Assembly: GCA_963169355.1 (NCBI GenBank)
Contig: CAUJCR010000003.1
Span: 26,848-90,847 of the forward strand
Direction: 5' to 3'
DNA from: Bacteroidota bacterium
GTDB lineage: Bacteria > Bacteroidota > Bacteroidia > B-17B0 > Aurantibacillaceae
Length of the DNA: 64,000 nt
The notes below the pieces were generated by a model, which was given only the letters and a program-made list of their open reading frames with translations, was not told the DNA's origin and searched no databases. Positions within the stretch are counted from its first letter, which is position 1, and the number at the start of each line of letters is the position of its first letter. Below, one piece after another: positions 1 to 8,470 of this stretch. The position numbers were made by a program, and so were the translations under genes.

Positions 1-268
1 TTTCGTCTAAATAATCAGTAGCAGTTAGAAGATTTAACCAATATTTCGTTTCTCTTGCTTCCTTATAAGAAATTGAAATTTTAGCGATAAAATCATTTTT
101 AGATTGTCCACCTATTGCTTCCTCTACATTAGCTCCAATACTTGTTCCCGAACGAAGTAATTGTTTAGAAAGAACAAACTCTTTCTTTTGCTCTGTGAGG
201 TATTTATAAGCATTCACAATTCTTATTGCAAACACAAAACTTTTCTGCTGTATAACATTCTCCTTCAT
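1..268 (-). CDS. Four-helix-bundle protein (S23/IVP family), 3' end beyond window
   Basis: Reading leftwards from an ATG at 268-266 gives 89 codons without a stop, beginning MKENVIQQKSFVFAIRIV and containing LSKQLLRSGTSIGANVEEA and YKEARETKYWLNLL. These are hallmarks of the small four-helix-bundle family first found in 23S rRNA intervening sequences and scattered through Bacteroidota genomes. The molecular function is unknown. It lies 25 bp downstream of the adaptor gene of an efflux operon and is co-directional, where an inner-membrane RND pump gene would be expected. The family-typical AT-rich string (TTCTTAATTCTTAATT) lies directly upstream at 291-306. The C-terminus is cut by the window edge. 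Confidence 0.85.
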   Translation of the reverse strand, partial: MKENVIQQKSFVFAIRIVNAYKYLTEQKKEFVLSKQLLRSGTSIGANVEEAIGGQSKNDFIAKISISYKEARETKYWLNLLTATDYLDE

Positions 269-290
269 ACTCCTAATTTTTAATTTTCAA

Positions 291-306
291 TTCTTAATTC
301 TTAATT
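291..306. repeat. Copy 1 of TTCTTAATTCTTAATT repeat
   Basis: This 16-mer is identical to 1376-1391. It overlaps the stop codon of the adaptor gene, so that the adaptor ends in Ile-Lys-Asn-stop exactly as the TolC protein does. Confidence 0.6.
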
Positions 307-1355
307 AAAACACTCGCTCCATCAAAAAGATTGATAAAGCCGTTTATTACGATGATGTCGCCAACATTTAAACCACCTGAAACAATAGTTTTATTCCCGA
401 TATTCTTTGAAATTGTAATGGTTTTTAAAATAGCTTTACTGTTTTTTATTACATAAACTTGTGTTTGATTTTCACTGTTTATAATTGCAGAAGATGGAAT
501 AATAATACCTTGCTTTGTTTTGTTTTTGGTTAATGAAACCTTTCCGAACATTCCAGATTTTATAGTTGATTGTTTAGTGTTTTCTACTTGGAATTGTATA
601 GGAAAACTATTCCCTATATTTGCTTTGCTCCCAATCATTGTTAGTTTTCCGTTCAAGGAAATTTCAGGAAAAGCATCTGCTGAAATACTATAATTTTGAT
701 TGGACTGAAATAGTTTTAAATCACTTTCGGGTACGTTTACTGTAAATTTAAGTGTGCTTATATCTGTGATTTGTAACAATGGAACTCCCGGTGCTGCAAA
801 AGCTCCAATTTCACTTAATTTTGCAGTTACGACACCGCTAAATGGAGCTTTGATGGTTGTTTTATTGATTTGCTCCTGCAAAGTTGCTTTTTGAACTTTT
901 GCAGATTTTAAACCCAATTTTGCTTTTTCCAATTGAATGCCTTGAACGGCATCGGCTTCCGCTAAAATGGTGTAACGATTTACATCATCTTGCAAACCTT
1001 CTATTTGCACCTCAATGGTTTGTAATTGTAGTTTCAACAAAGAATTATCCAATTGAATGAGCGTTTGTCCTTGTTGAACAGAGCTACCAACATCTACTAA
1101 AACGGCATTGATTTTACCTTGTGTTTCAGCACTTATTTTCACTTCTCGATTAGGTTCAAAAGTCCCTGTAAAAACACCTTCTTCATTGATGTTTTTCAAT
1201 TGAATAGTATCCACATCAACTAATATTGGTTTTTCTTTATCAAATTGATAAACCTTACTTTCAGTTGTTTTTTTATTACTTGTCAATTTGAATATTACCA
1301 AACCAACGATTGCAACTCCTACTATTATCCAGATTATTTTTTTCATATCATACAT
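294..1355 (-). CDS. Efflux RND transporter periplasmic adaptor (HlyD/MFP family)
   Basis: This is a membrane fusion protein of 353 residues (350 from the second ATG at 1346). It would bridge an inner-membrane pump and the downstream-encoded outer-membrane channel. The N-terminus has one hydrophobic anchor (about residues 8-22) and no lipobox. A split barrel-sandwich (lipoyl-like) domain is visible around VKISAETQGKINAVLVDVGS and IKAPFSGVVTAKLSEIGAF, with an alpha-hairpin between them and a beta-barrel plus membrane-proximal domain behind. It follows the TolC gene by 23 bp, in one orientation with tetR. The expected RND pump is not in the window. The substrate is unknown. The last codons lie in an AT repeat. 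Confidence 0.85.
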   Translation of the reverse strand: MYDMKKIIWIIVGVAIVGLVIFKLTSNKKTTESKVYQFDKEKPILVDVDTIQLKNINEEGVFTGTFEPNREVKISAETQGKINAVLVDVGSSVQQGQTLIQLDNSLLKLQLQTIEVQIEGLQDDVNRYTILAEADAVQGIQLEKAKLGLKSAKVQKATLQEQINKTTIKAPFSGVVTAKLSEIGAFAAPGVPLLQITDISTLKFTVNVPESDLKLFQSNQNYSISADAFPEISLNGKLTMIGSKANIGNSFPIQFQVENTKQSTIKSGMFGKVSLTKNKTKQGIIIPSSAIINSENQTQVYVIKNSKAILKTITISKNIGNKTIVSGGLNVGDIIVINGFINLFDGASVLIKN

Positions 1356-1375
1356 TTTAAATTCTTAATTCATTA

Positions 1376-1391
1376 TTCTTAATTCTTAATT
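1376..1391. repeat. Copy 2 of TTCTTAATTCTTAATT repeat
   Basis: Identical to 291-306. It overlaps the 3' end of the TolC-family gene, supplying its final Ile-Lys-Asn-stop. A partial third copy (TTCTTAATTCAT) starts at 1362. Confidence 0.6.
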
Positions 1392-2737
1392 GCAATCATT
1401 CCTGTTAATTTTTTGAATTCCAAATCAGCTTTTAAAAAGTCAATAATTGCATTTAAATAATTTTGTTGTGCTTCACGCAATGCATTGTCAGCTAATAAAA
1501 CATCGGTCAAACTTGCCGTACCTTGTTTTTGTTGCAGTATGGTTTGTTCGTAAATTGATTTTGATAAGCCAATTTGATTTTCTGTATTAATAATGGTGTT
1601 TTGGGCAATCGTCCGTTTACGAATGGCATTTTCAATTTCCATTTCATTTTTATCAGAAATTAATTGTGTTTGCAATTCATTATTATTGATTTCCAATTTT
1701 TTCTGATTGATTTTTCGCAATGTAACCGTGCCGTTAAAAAGTGGGTAACTCAATTGCAATCCAGCAAAACCGATAGGATAGAACTTCAAGAAATCATTTG
1801 GTGTTTTATCATAGCCAAAACCTGTAGTACCATAAGAAGCGATTAAATTTAAAGATGGTAAATAGCACGAACGGTTAAGGATTTTAAGTTCATTGGTCAA
1901 TAGCTTATTTTGTATATTGATAAACTGTAAATCCAAGGAATTGCGAGAAGAATTATTTGTTAATGTTGGTTGAAAAACCTCAGTAACAACTGTTATATTC
2001 AGCTTTAAGGAAATGCCCATATTCATTTTCAAGGCATTTAAAACTTGTAAATATTTGCTGTAAACATTTTCTCTTTGCGTGATTAATTGTTCCGTTTGCA
2101 ATTTCACTTTGTTTACATCAGTACCTTTTGCCAACAACTGACTTTTTAGCAATTCCATATTTTGCAATAATCTGTTTGAGTTAATCAGATTGCTATCCAT
2201 AAAATCAAGTTGATGTTTTAGAATTTGTGCATTGTAATAAAGTGTGGCTATATCAAATAAAACTTGTTCTTCTGTTTTTTGATACTGTAATTGAGTTAAT
2301 TCATTTGCAATTTTTGTATTCTCAATTGCTCCATAAATTTGTGGATTATACAAAGGCATCGCCAATTGAACATTTGCATTGATGTTGTGCGGAACACCAA
2401 ATTGTAAATCTCGGAACTGTCCTTCGGGTGCTTGTGGATTAAGAGCATTCATCGGCATTAGTTGTGTAGGCAATTCCATAAAATACTTGTAATCTGCATT
2501 AACTGTGATTTTGGGAATGAGATTGGCTTTTGCTTCCATTTTCTTTTGTTCACTAATACTGATATTATTACGGTTAATTTGCAAGTTTTTGTTGTGTATT
2601 TGTGCCGTGTCAATACATTGTTTTAGTGTCCAGACTTCTTGTGCCTGCAATATGTTCCATCCCATAAATACTAGTAAGATGGAAATAAGTTTGTGAGTAT
2701 TCGCTAACATAATAAGATAAATTTTTTTTGTTTTCAT
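1379..2737 (-). CDS. TolC family outer-membrane efflux channel
   Basis: This 452-residue protein has the two-fold repeated coiled-coil/beta-barrel layout of TolC. The opening motif of the mature protein, EVWTLKQCIDTAQIHNKNLQ, is typical of Bacteroidota TolC paralogues. A signal peptide ending LQAQ precedes it. The annotated start gives MKTKKIYLIMLANTHK, and an in-frame ATG ten codons later gives a more conventional signal peptide. The second repeat begins near SSRNSLDLQFINIQNKLL. It would form the outer-membrane exit duct for the adaptor encoded 23 bp downstream. Upstream is the cytochrome b561-like gene, 12 bp away. Confidence 0.88.
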   Translation of the reverse strand: MKTKKIYLIMLANTHKLISILLVFMGWNILQAQEVWTLKQCIDTAQIHNKNLQINRNNISISEQKKMEAKANLIPKITVNADYKYFMELPTQLMPMNALNPQAPEGQFRDLQFGVPHNINANVQLAMPLYNPQIYGAIENTKIANELTQLQYQKTEEQVLFDIATLYYNAQILKHQLDFMDSNLINSNRLLQNMELLKSQLLAKGTDVNKVKLQTEQLITQRENVYSKYLQVLNALKMNMGISLKLNITVVTEVFQPTLTNNSSRNSLDLQFINIQNKLLTNELKILNRSCYLPSLNLIASYGTTGFGYDKTPNDFLKFYPIGFAGLQLSYPLFNGTVTLRKINQKKLEINNNELQTQLISDKNEMEIENAIRKRTIAQNTIINTENQIGLSKSIYEQTILQQKQGTASLTDVLLADNALREAQQNYLNAIIDFLKADLEFKKLTGMIAIKN

Positions 2738-2749
2738 TACTATTCAATC

Positions 2750-3325
2750 TTAATCGCCCCCAATCATCTTAGAAGTAATTCCTTTTTTGGTTGAAAATTC
2801 CATTATTACAATTCCTGCAAAGTGTAAAATGATGAATATTGGAAACCAATAAATACCCCATTTATGTATTGTTTCAATACCATCTTTCCATTCTATAAAA
2901 AATTCTTTCTCGATGAAAATACCCGTAACAGCAGAAATAAAAACAAAAGCATAAAAATAGATGTACGTAAAGCCTTGTAAACGCTCTTTTACTGAAGTAT
3001 TTTTTATAAAAGGGTTAGGAAACCGTATTCCTTTTACCAGCATATAAATAATTCTGGTAAGGAATGAAAATATCATAATGTGTGCAAACAATTCGTGCCA
3101 CTGCCACATAGGCTCACGAATTGTCTTTGCAATATCGTTCATCGTTTCGTTTGTAATTAAATCTGTTTTGCGTTCTATAATTGAAACGATGTGATGTTTG
3201 TTCATCCAATACATTCTCAAAAATCCAGTAATGAATAAAACAGACATAGCCATTGCCATTATCCAATGCAGAAGGCGATGCAATAATGTGAATTTGTTGT
3301 ATGTTTTCATAATTCTACTTTTCAA
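2750..3325 (-). CDS. Cytochrome b561-like (cytochrome b/b6 domain) membrane protein
   Basis: The protein has 191 residues and four predicted transmembrane helices. Candidate haem-ligand histidines are in HRLLHW near the N-terminus, WHELFAH, and IFIILHFAGIV near the C-terminus, matching the bacterial cytochrome b561/Ni-Fe hydrogenase b-type fold. Its role in this efflux-type operon is unknown; electron transfer to a periplasmic partner is possible. The longest frame overlaps tetR by 11 bp. An ATG at 3310 (MKTYNKF) avoids the overlap and is the more likely start. Confidence 0.75.
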   Translation of the reverse strand: MKSRIMKTYNKFTLLHRLLHWIMAMAMSVLFITGFLRMYWMNKHHIVSIIERKTDLITNETMNDIAKTIREPMWQWHELFAHIMIFSFLTRIIYMLVKGIRFPNPFIKNTSVKERLQGFTYIYFYAFVFISAVTGIFIEKEFFIEWKDGIETIHKWGIYWFPIFIILHFAGIVIMEFSTKKGITSKMIGGD

Positions 3326-3902
3326 TCATTTTCAAAATTCCGTCTAATACAGCTTTTCCATCTTTTATTAAATCGGATTTATGACCTGATAATTTCCACT
3401 TTAAAACAGTCATCCTCATTCCGCCTATTATTATTGTTGTAAGAGTAGAAGCTCCCATTAATTTGTTATACTGTCCATTTTCTTGTCCTTGCTTGACATT
3501 CTTTTTCACATAGTCTTGCATCATATCCATTATTTCTGAAACTTTATTACTCAAGTTTTCTTCGTAATGAAAAATACTTTCCGCAAAAATTACACTCACA
3601 ATAGCGGGTTTGTTTACAAAAGTTTGCAATTGTGAATTGAAAATAGCTCTTAGTTTGTCTGCTTCTGTTGCCGTTTCTTTTATCAGAATAGACTGAATAC
3701 GGATTTTCATTTCGACTTTGAAATATTCCAATAAACTATAAAGAATTTCATTTTTACTTTTAAAATGTCGGTATAATGCAGGCTCCGAAAGTCCAATATC
3801 TTCGGCAAGCGTTTTTATTGTCAAATTCTGAATGCCGAATCTTGAAATTCTGTTGGTAGCCGCTTCCATTATCTCTATTTGTCTGTCTGTAAACTCTTGC
3901 AT
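3315..3902 (-). CDS. TetR/AcrR family transcriptional regulator
   Basis: This 195-residue repressor-type protein has an N-terminal helix-turn-helix (LTIKTLAEDIGLSEPALYRH, about residues 25-45) followed by an all-helical ligand and dimerisation domain. It is the first gene of the minus-strand efflux cluster, so autoregulation and control of the pump genes by a pump substrate is the natural inference. No operator was identified with certainty in the upstream gene-free stretch. Confidence 0.87.
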   Translation of the reverse strand: MQEFTDRQIEIMEAATNRISRFGIQNLTIKTLAEDIGLSEPALYRHFKSKNEILYSLLEYFKVEMKIRIQSILIKETATEADKLRAIFNSQLQTFVNKPAIVSVIFAESIFHYEENLSNKVSEIMDMMQDYVKKNVKQGQENGQYNKLMGASTLTTIIIGGMRMTVLKWKLSGHKSDLIKDGKAVLDGILKMIEK

Positions 3903-4105
3903 ATTGCAATTAAATAAAATTATGTTAGTTAGTATTCACTCGCAAAAGTATATAAACTTTTTCATTCTGCAAGAATTAATTTTTAAAAAAGTTGAAATTG
4001 GTTTGTTGGTGAGTGGAAAAATTACTCACAATTTTTATGTTTTTTTGGATGTTTGTGAATCGCAAAGCTTATTTGGCTCTTTTGGTTTTTTAGAATTGGC
4101 TTTGA

Positions 4106-4141
4106 GCGGGGGCTAAATTATTTTTTTGTGCGGGGGCTAAA
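4106..4141. repeat. Direct repeat GCGGGGGCTAAA, two copies, 24-bp period
   Basis: Copies lie at 4106-4117 and 4130-4141, separated by a T-rich spacer. Runs of G are rare in this AT-rich sequence, so two copies this close are unlikely by chance. Function unknown. Confidence 0.6.
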
Positions 4142-4262
4142 ATTTTAAAACCTTGTGTCAGTAGTTGTCAAGTTACAGTGAAACTCCAGTTTGTCGTGAG
4201 TACTGATGTTAATATGGTCGTCCTACGCTTGCCTGTAACAAGCAGATTAGATTAAATTGTAG

Positions 4263-4289
4263 TTATATTTGGTGTTATACCAAATATAA
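4263..4289 (-). terminator. Hairpin downstream of the helical-repeat gene
   Basis: TTATATTTGGT (4263-4273) and ACCAAATATAA (4279-4289) form a perfect 11-bp inverted repeat with a 5-nt loop, starting 8 bases beyond the stop codon of the minus-strand gene at 4297. No strong T-run follows, so termination activity is plausible but unproven. Confidence 0.45.
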
Positions 4290-4296
4290 TTATCAT

Positions 4297-5811
4297 TTAG
4301 GATAAGGTTTTTAATTTTACTTCTTCAAATGTGTTTTTCTGAATTTTAGCTTCAACCCAAACTAAAAAATTAAAATAGTTTAAACTGTTTTTTTCGTACG
4401 GATTTTTTAAAACCTCTTCTAATTGTGTTTTTAAGTGTTTATACGCTTTTGTAGATACCGATGCATTACCAGTTTTTAGTTGCTCTCTAATAAAATGAAT
4501 AATTAAATACTCCGAAGCATGCAAGCGTTTTTGCTTTCTTAAAAAAGCCAAAGTGGTTTTAATTTTATAAGGCAAAATATCATAATGAGCCAATTCGTAA
4601 TGTATTAAAATACTTTTTACAAAAGCAAAACAATATATGTCTTCTCGATACCTCAACTTATTATCTATAATCTCATTTAAAACCAAATTAGATTTTTTAA
4701 AATTCCCCATCTCAAAATAAATATCCGAAACGGTAACTTTATACAGCTGTTCTTCGCTATCTGCAAATGATTTACCAACTAAGGTTTTTCTAAATTGCTC
4801 TATTGACTCAATGATTTTTAATCCATTTTTATAATCGGCGTATTGCATATACATGCCCAATACAAAAATATAAAACACACTTTTGGTTTTAATATCAAAG
4901 GTATAGCGCCCCTGCAAGGCCAACATCCCTTTTTGAATGGTATGATAAATTTTATCTTTTTGGTTTAGTCGTTCATCAAAAAGCATCTTTCGGGTTAAAA
5001 AATTAAGATACAAATTTGGATAAACCTCTATTTGATGAGCGTGTGTATTCCACAAATTTTCAATTTGTAATGCAAACTGATAACACTGTTTAAAATCATT
5101 ATTTGTAAAATAATAAATAGCCGCAGAAAATAAATGATAATAGGTTGTTAAAAAATTAGCTTGCGTTTTTGTTGAACGCTTGCCTTTGTACTCTTTAAAA
5201 AGGGTGTTTAACTCTTGCATCTCGTCTTCTGCGCGCAACATGCCTATTACAAGGTGTTTATTTCTTACATAATTATGCAAATACTTTGCTTGTGCTTCGG
5301 CCTCAATACGTGAAATGATTTTTTTAACTTCATTGTTTTGATGTTGAATTTCAGTAAATATTTCTTTCGACTGGTTTTTATTCATTAAAAACACCATTTC
5401 CCAATCAGCAATTTCTAGCAACTGTTTATTAAGCTGATACTTGTTCGATAAACGCTTGGCTTTTTCTACTGTTTTTAAAGCTTGTTCATTTAATCCCTTA
5501 TCACTTAGTATTTGTACCGAATTAAGTAAGCTTTTAATTTTTTGTAGTGGCGTGTGTTTAAAATACGTTTCTAATGACTCTAAAATAAATTGGTATAAAT
5601 AATTTTTAGCAACTGCAAACTGATTATTAGAGTGAAAAGGGAGTTCATCACGAATAAGTGATTCGTTATACTCACGCTGACTATCTATTAACTCAAACAA
5701 GCGCTGATTTTGCGAATTGGTGTGAAAAACAGAAAGGCGTTTTTTAACGTAACCTTTTTCGGCTTTAGTCATTGATTTTACAAGCTCAAACAAATCTTTA
5801 GAGGGCGTCAT
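4297..5811 (-). CDS. Large all-helical (TPR-like) protein of unknown function
   Basis: This 504-residue protein opens MTPSKDLFELVKSMTKAEKG and appears almost entirely alpha-helical, with no signal peptide, transmembrane segment or catalytic motif. Repeated helix pairs rich in Tyr/Leu/Lys (for example SVQILSDKGLNEQALKTVEK and YADYKNGLKIIESIEQF) suggest degenerate tetratricopeptide-like repeats, so a cytoplasmic scaffold is a reasonable description. It is monocistronic and divergent from the GEVED protein, with a 98-bp gap. I recognise the type from Bacteroidota genomes but know no assigned function. Confidence 0.75.
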   Translation of the reverse strand: MTPSKDLFELVKSMTKAEKGYVKKRLSVFHTNSQNQRLFELIDSQREYNESLIRDELPFHSNNQFAVAKNYLYQFILESLETYFKHTPLQKIKSLLNSVQILSDKGLNEQALKTVEKAKRLSNKYQLNKQLLEIADWEMVFLMNKNQSKEIFTEIQHQNNEVKKIISRIEAEAQAKYLHNYVRNKHLVIGMLRAEDEMQELNTLFKEYKGKRSTKTQANFLTTYYHLFSAAIYYFTNNDFKQCYQFALQIENLWNTHAHQIEVYPNLYLNFLTRKMLFDERLNQKDKIYHTIQKGMLALQGRYTFDIKTKSVFYIFVLGMYMQYADYKNGLKIIESIEQFRKTLVGKSFADSEEQLYKVTVSDIYFEMGNFKKSNLVLNEIIDNKLRYREDIYCFAFVKSILIHYELAHYDILPYKIKTTLAFLRKQKRLHASEYLIIHFIREQLKTGNASVSTKAYKHLKTQLEEVLKNPYEKNSLNYFNFLVWVEAKIQKNTFEEVKLKTLS

Positions 5812-5909
5812 AATGCGTTTTCGAAACCTAATAATAAAGATATTTATAATTTATAAAAATACAAAAATTCAACAATTTTGTACCATCAAACAATTATGTT
5901 ATAAATATC

Positions 5910-6755
5910 ATGAAAACATCCATTTATCTCTTCGCACTAAGTAGTTTAACTACTTTATCCCTCTTTTCACAAAGCACTAATCCATCACCATACTGCGCTG
6001 CTGGCTACGACGACGGTTTTATGGCTGTTGACCATCACATTAGCAATGTATCTATTGGAAGCCTTAACAACAATAGTGGCTCAACACAATATACAGGACA
6101 ACACTATGTGTATTACAATAACATAGCCGCGCCTACACTTAGCAAAGGAAACACTTACACATTAAGTGTTTCGCACGATGGCGGAACTTCAATACATTTT
6201 TTAGCTGCGTATATTGATTTTAATAACGATGGAGATTTTAACGATGCGGGCGAGCGTGTATTGCAAAAAACAATTAATGATGCCAATCAAATTCCAAATC
6301 CTGCGATTGTGAGTGTAACTATTCCTGCCAACGCAAGTACTGGAAACACCCGTATGCGTGTGATGGTATTTGAAGACGATGAATATACTTGGGCAGAAAA
6401 CAACACCAACGCAACGTCTTGTACTGCTGATGCTTCTGGCTTTTTAGATTGGGGAGAAACCGAAGATTACACAATTAACATTTCTGGAACTGCAACAGGA
6501 ATAAATGAATTAACACATCACACAACAACCATTAAAGTTTATCCTAATCCAGTAGTTAATCATTTAACTGTTGAATCAACCGATCAACAAATCATACATA
6601 AACTCATTATACTAAACATCAATGGACAAATTGTACAGGAATTAAATACTGATACATCTATTATATCTATTGATTTTTCAAGTCTCCCTGATGGTTTATA
6701 TACTGTTGAAGTTTTATCACAACAATCCATCAGTCGTCTAAAAATTAGTAAATAA
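5910..6755 (+). CDS. Secreted GEVED-domain protein with T9SS sorting domain
   Basis: This 281-residue protein begins with a signal peptide (MKTSIYLFALSSLTTLSLFS). A GEVED-type beta-sandwich covers roughly residues 90-190, with IDFNNDGDFNDAGERV and the diagnostic ending WGETEDYTI. The C-terminal ~75 residues form a type A T9SS sorting domain (IKVYPNPVVNHLTVES, then LPDGLYTVEVL and a Lys-rich end). It is thus exported by Sec, moved across the outer membrane by T9SS and cleaved or anchored at the surface. It may act in adhesion or polymer binding; no enzyme motif is seen. Confidence 0.85.
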   Translation: MKTSIYLFALSSLTTLSLFSQSTNPSPYCAAGYDDGFMAVDHHISNVSIGSLNNNSGSTQYTGQHYVYYNNIAAPTLSKGNTYTLSVSHDGGTSIHFLAAYIDFNNDGDFNDAGERVLQKTINDANQIPNPAIVSVTIPANASTGNTRMRVMVFEDDEYTWAENNTNATSCTADASGFLDWGETEDYTINISGTATGINELTHHTTTIKVYPNPVVNHLTVESTDQQIIHKLIILNINGQIVQELNTDTSIISIDFSSLPDGLYTVEVLSQQSISRLKISK

Positions 6756-6774
6756 TTATTCTAGGTATAATCCT

Positions 6775-6782
6775 TAACTTTG
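6775..6782 (+). promoter_or_regulatory. Bacteroidota -7 promoter box TAACTTTG
   Basis: This matches TAnnTTTG exactly and ends nine bases before the ATG at 6792, implying a transcript with almost no leader. Confidence 0.55.
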
Positions 6783-6791
6783 TAAAAAAAC

Positions 6792-7826
6792 ATGAATTTA
6801 AAAACCATCCTATATTTTGTTTTATGTTTACAACTTACTGTATTTATGCAGGCACAAAACAAAACAAAGCGCGTATTATTTATTGGTAACAGTTATACTT
6901 ACGTTAATAATCTACCTCAACTAATAAAAGACATTGCCTTGGCTAATGGCGACACACTAGTGTTTGATAGCAACTGTTTGGGAGGTTATACCTTTAATAA
7001 TCATTTTAACAATACAACCAGCTTGGCTAAAATAAATGCGCAGGCTTGGGATTATGTTGTATTACAAGCACAAAGTCAAGAGCCTTCATTTCCACCAGCA
7101 CAAGTAGCTTCACAAACTTTACCTTATGCAATTAAATTGGACAGCGTCATCCAAAAAAATAATGATTGCACCGAAACAGTATTTTTTGAAACGTGGGGGA
7201 GAAAAAATGGCGACGCTGCAAATTGTGGTTTTTATCCTCCACTTTGTACTTACACGGGTATGCAAGACCGATTAAAACAATCCTACAAACAATTTGCAGA
7301 TACCTGCCATGCCCTAATGGCACCAGTAGGTGAAGCTTGGCGAAAATCTATCACCTTAAACCCAAATTTAGAGCTGTATAGCTCCGACCAAAGTCACCCA
7401 GCTATGGAAGGTTCTTACTTAGCTGCTTGTGTGTTTTATGAATTTTTGTTTCAAAAAAGTGTACTCAGCAATACTTATACCGCAGGCGTTGCAAGTGCCA
7501 CAGCTACTGCTTTACAACAAATAGCACACGATGTAGTTAATGATAGCTTAACTGTATGGAATATTGGAAAATACACGCCCTGTGTAACAACTGGATTAAA
7601 CACAACAATGCCAAAAAACACTATTCAACTTTATCCTAATCCCGCACAACACACCTTGTATTGCTCAATAAACACCGCTTTTAAAATTTATGATGTGCTC
7701 GGAAACCTATGTTTACAAGGTAATAAAAGCACCGCAATAACTATTGAATCTTTAAAAAGCGGTGTTTATTTTATTGAATTAGAAAACTCTACTTTATCTG
7801 AGAAGTTGCGCTTTATAAAAGAATAA
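6792..7826 (+). CDS. Secreted SGNH/DUF4886-like hydrolase with T9SS sorting domain
   Basis: The 344-residue protein has a signal peptide ending near FMQAQ. The mature part starts KRVLFIGNSYTYVNNLPQLI, the block I of a DUF4886-like SGNH hydrolase with the nucleophile Ser in GNSYT. A C-terminal catalytic Asp-x-x-His occurs in SSDQSHPAMEGSYLAACVFY. WDYVVLQAQSQEP corresponds to the middle conserved block. Residues from about 270 form a T9SS sorting domain (IQLYPNPAQHTLYCS, LKSGVYFIELE). It is probably an exported esterase or deacetylase of unknown substrate. It follows the GEVED gene by 36 bp with its own promoter box. Confidence 0.8.
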   Translation: MNLKTILYFVLCLQLTVFMQAQNKTKRVLFIGNSYTYVNNLPQLIKDIALANGDTLVFDSNCLGGYTFNNHFNNTTSLAKINAQAWDYVVLQAQSQEPSFPPAQVASQTLPYAIKLDSVIQKNNDCTETVFFETWGRKNGDAANCGFYPPLCTYTGMQDRLKQSYKQFADTCHALMAPVGEAWRKSITLNPNLELYSSDQSHPAMEGSYLAACVFYEFLFQKSVLSNTYTAGVASATATALQQIAHDVVNDSLTVWNIGKYTPCVTTGLNTTMPKNTIQLYPNPAQHTLYCSINTAFKIYDVLGNLCLQGNKSTAITIESLKSGVYFIELENSTLSEKLRFIKE

Positions 7827-7827
7827 T

Positions 7828-8469
7828 TTATTTTTTACGCACCATCATTAATCCATCGCGTATAGGTAGTAGTACATTTTCTACACGTTCATCTTGCTGA
7901 ACAAATTGATTAAATTGGTGTAGCGCCAATGTTTCTTTGTCCATCTCATCTTCTGGCATTGTAATCTTTCCGCTCCACAATACATTATCGGCAATTATAA
8001 GTGCGCCAGATGGCATTTTGTCTAATACTAATTGGTAGTAGTGTAAGTAGTTCTTTTTATCAGCATCTATAAACACTAAATCTATGGGTTGATCAATGGT
8101 TTTAATATAGATTTTAGCATCCGCTACAACAAGCTCAATTTTAGATGCAATATTAGTTTGTTGAATAAAAGATTTAGCAAAAGCAGATGTTTCTTCGTTA
8201 ACATCAATACTAATTAATTTTCCATTTTCTTTTAATCCTTCGGCTAAACACAGGGCTGAATAACCCGTATAAGTACCAATTTCAAGAATTAAATTAGGTT
8301 GATGCAGTTTAGAAATTAAACTTAAAAAACGGCCTTGTAAATGTCCGCTCAACATGCGTGGAGAAACAACTTTTACATGTGTTTCTCTATTTAATTTTTT
8401 TAAAATAGTTGTTTCAGCTTTGGTGTGCTGATTACAATAATCACTTAATTCTTTACTGATAAATTCCAT
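7828..8469 (-). CDS. O-methyltransferase, class I SAM-dependent
   Basis: The 213-residue protein fits the catechol/caffeoyl-CoA O-methyltransferase family (Methyltransf_3). The SAM-binding motif is LILEIGTYTGYSALCLAEGL, metal and substrate residues are in LVFIDADKKNYLHYY, and GALIIADNVLWSGKI follows. It transfers a methyl group from SAM to a hydroxyl of an unknown small molecule. It is the last gene of clpX-rnhB-methyltransferase, one base after the rnhB stop, and converges with the SGNH gene with a 1-bp gap. Confidence 0.88.
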   Translation of the reverse strand: MEFISKELSDYCNQHTKAETTILKKLNRETHVKVVSPRMLSGHLQGRFLSLISKLHQPNLILEIGTYTGYSALCLAEGLKENGKLISIDVNEETSAFAKSFIQQTNIASKIELVVADAKIYIKTIDQPIDLVFIDADKKNYLHYYQLVLDKMPSGALIIADNVLWSGKITMPEDEMDKETLALHQFNQFVQQDERVENVLLPIRDGLMMVRKK

Positions 8470-8470
8470 A

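Larger units (their letters stand above)
3903..4296. other. Gene-free region with short repeats; possible boundary of an acquired segment
   Basis: There is no convincing gene in these 394 bases. They hold the promoter side of tetR, a directly repeated GCGGGGGCTAAA (4106-4117 and 4130-4141), a stretch around 4150-4245 that is visibly richer in G+C than the surrounding intergenic DNA, and a hairpin at 4263-4289. The composition and repeats are compatible with a junction between the efflux cluster and the conserved chromosome, but no integrase or att site is recognisable. Confidence 0.4.

Noticed and set aside
3832..4116. 94-codon plus-strand open frame overlapping the tetR start
   Set aside because: It lies antisense to tetR and in repeat-rich gene-free DNA; no signal or domain supports it.
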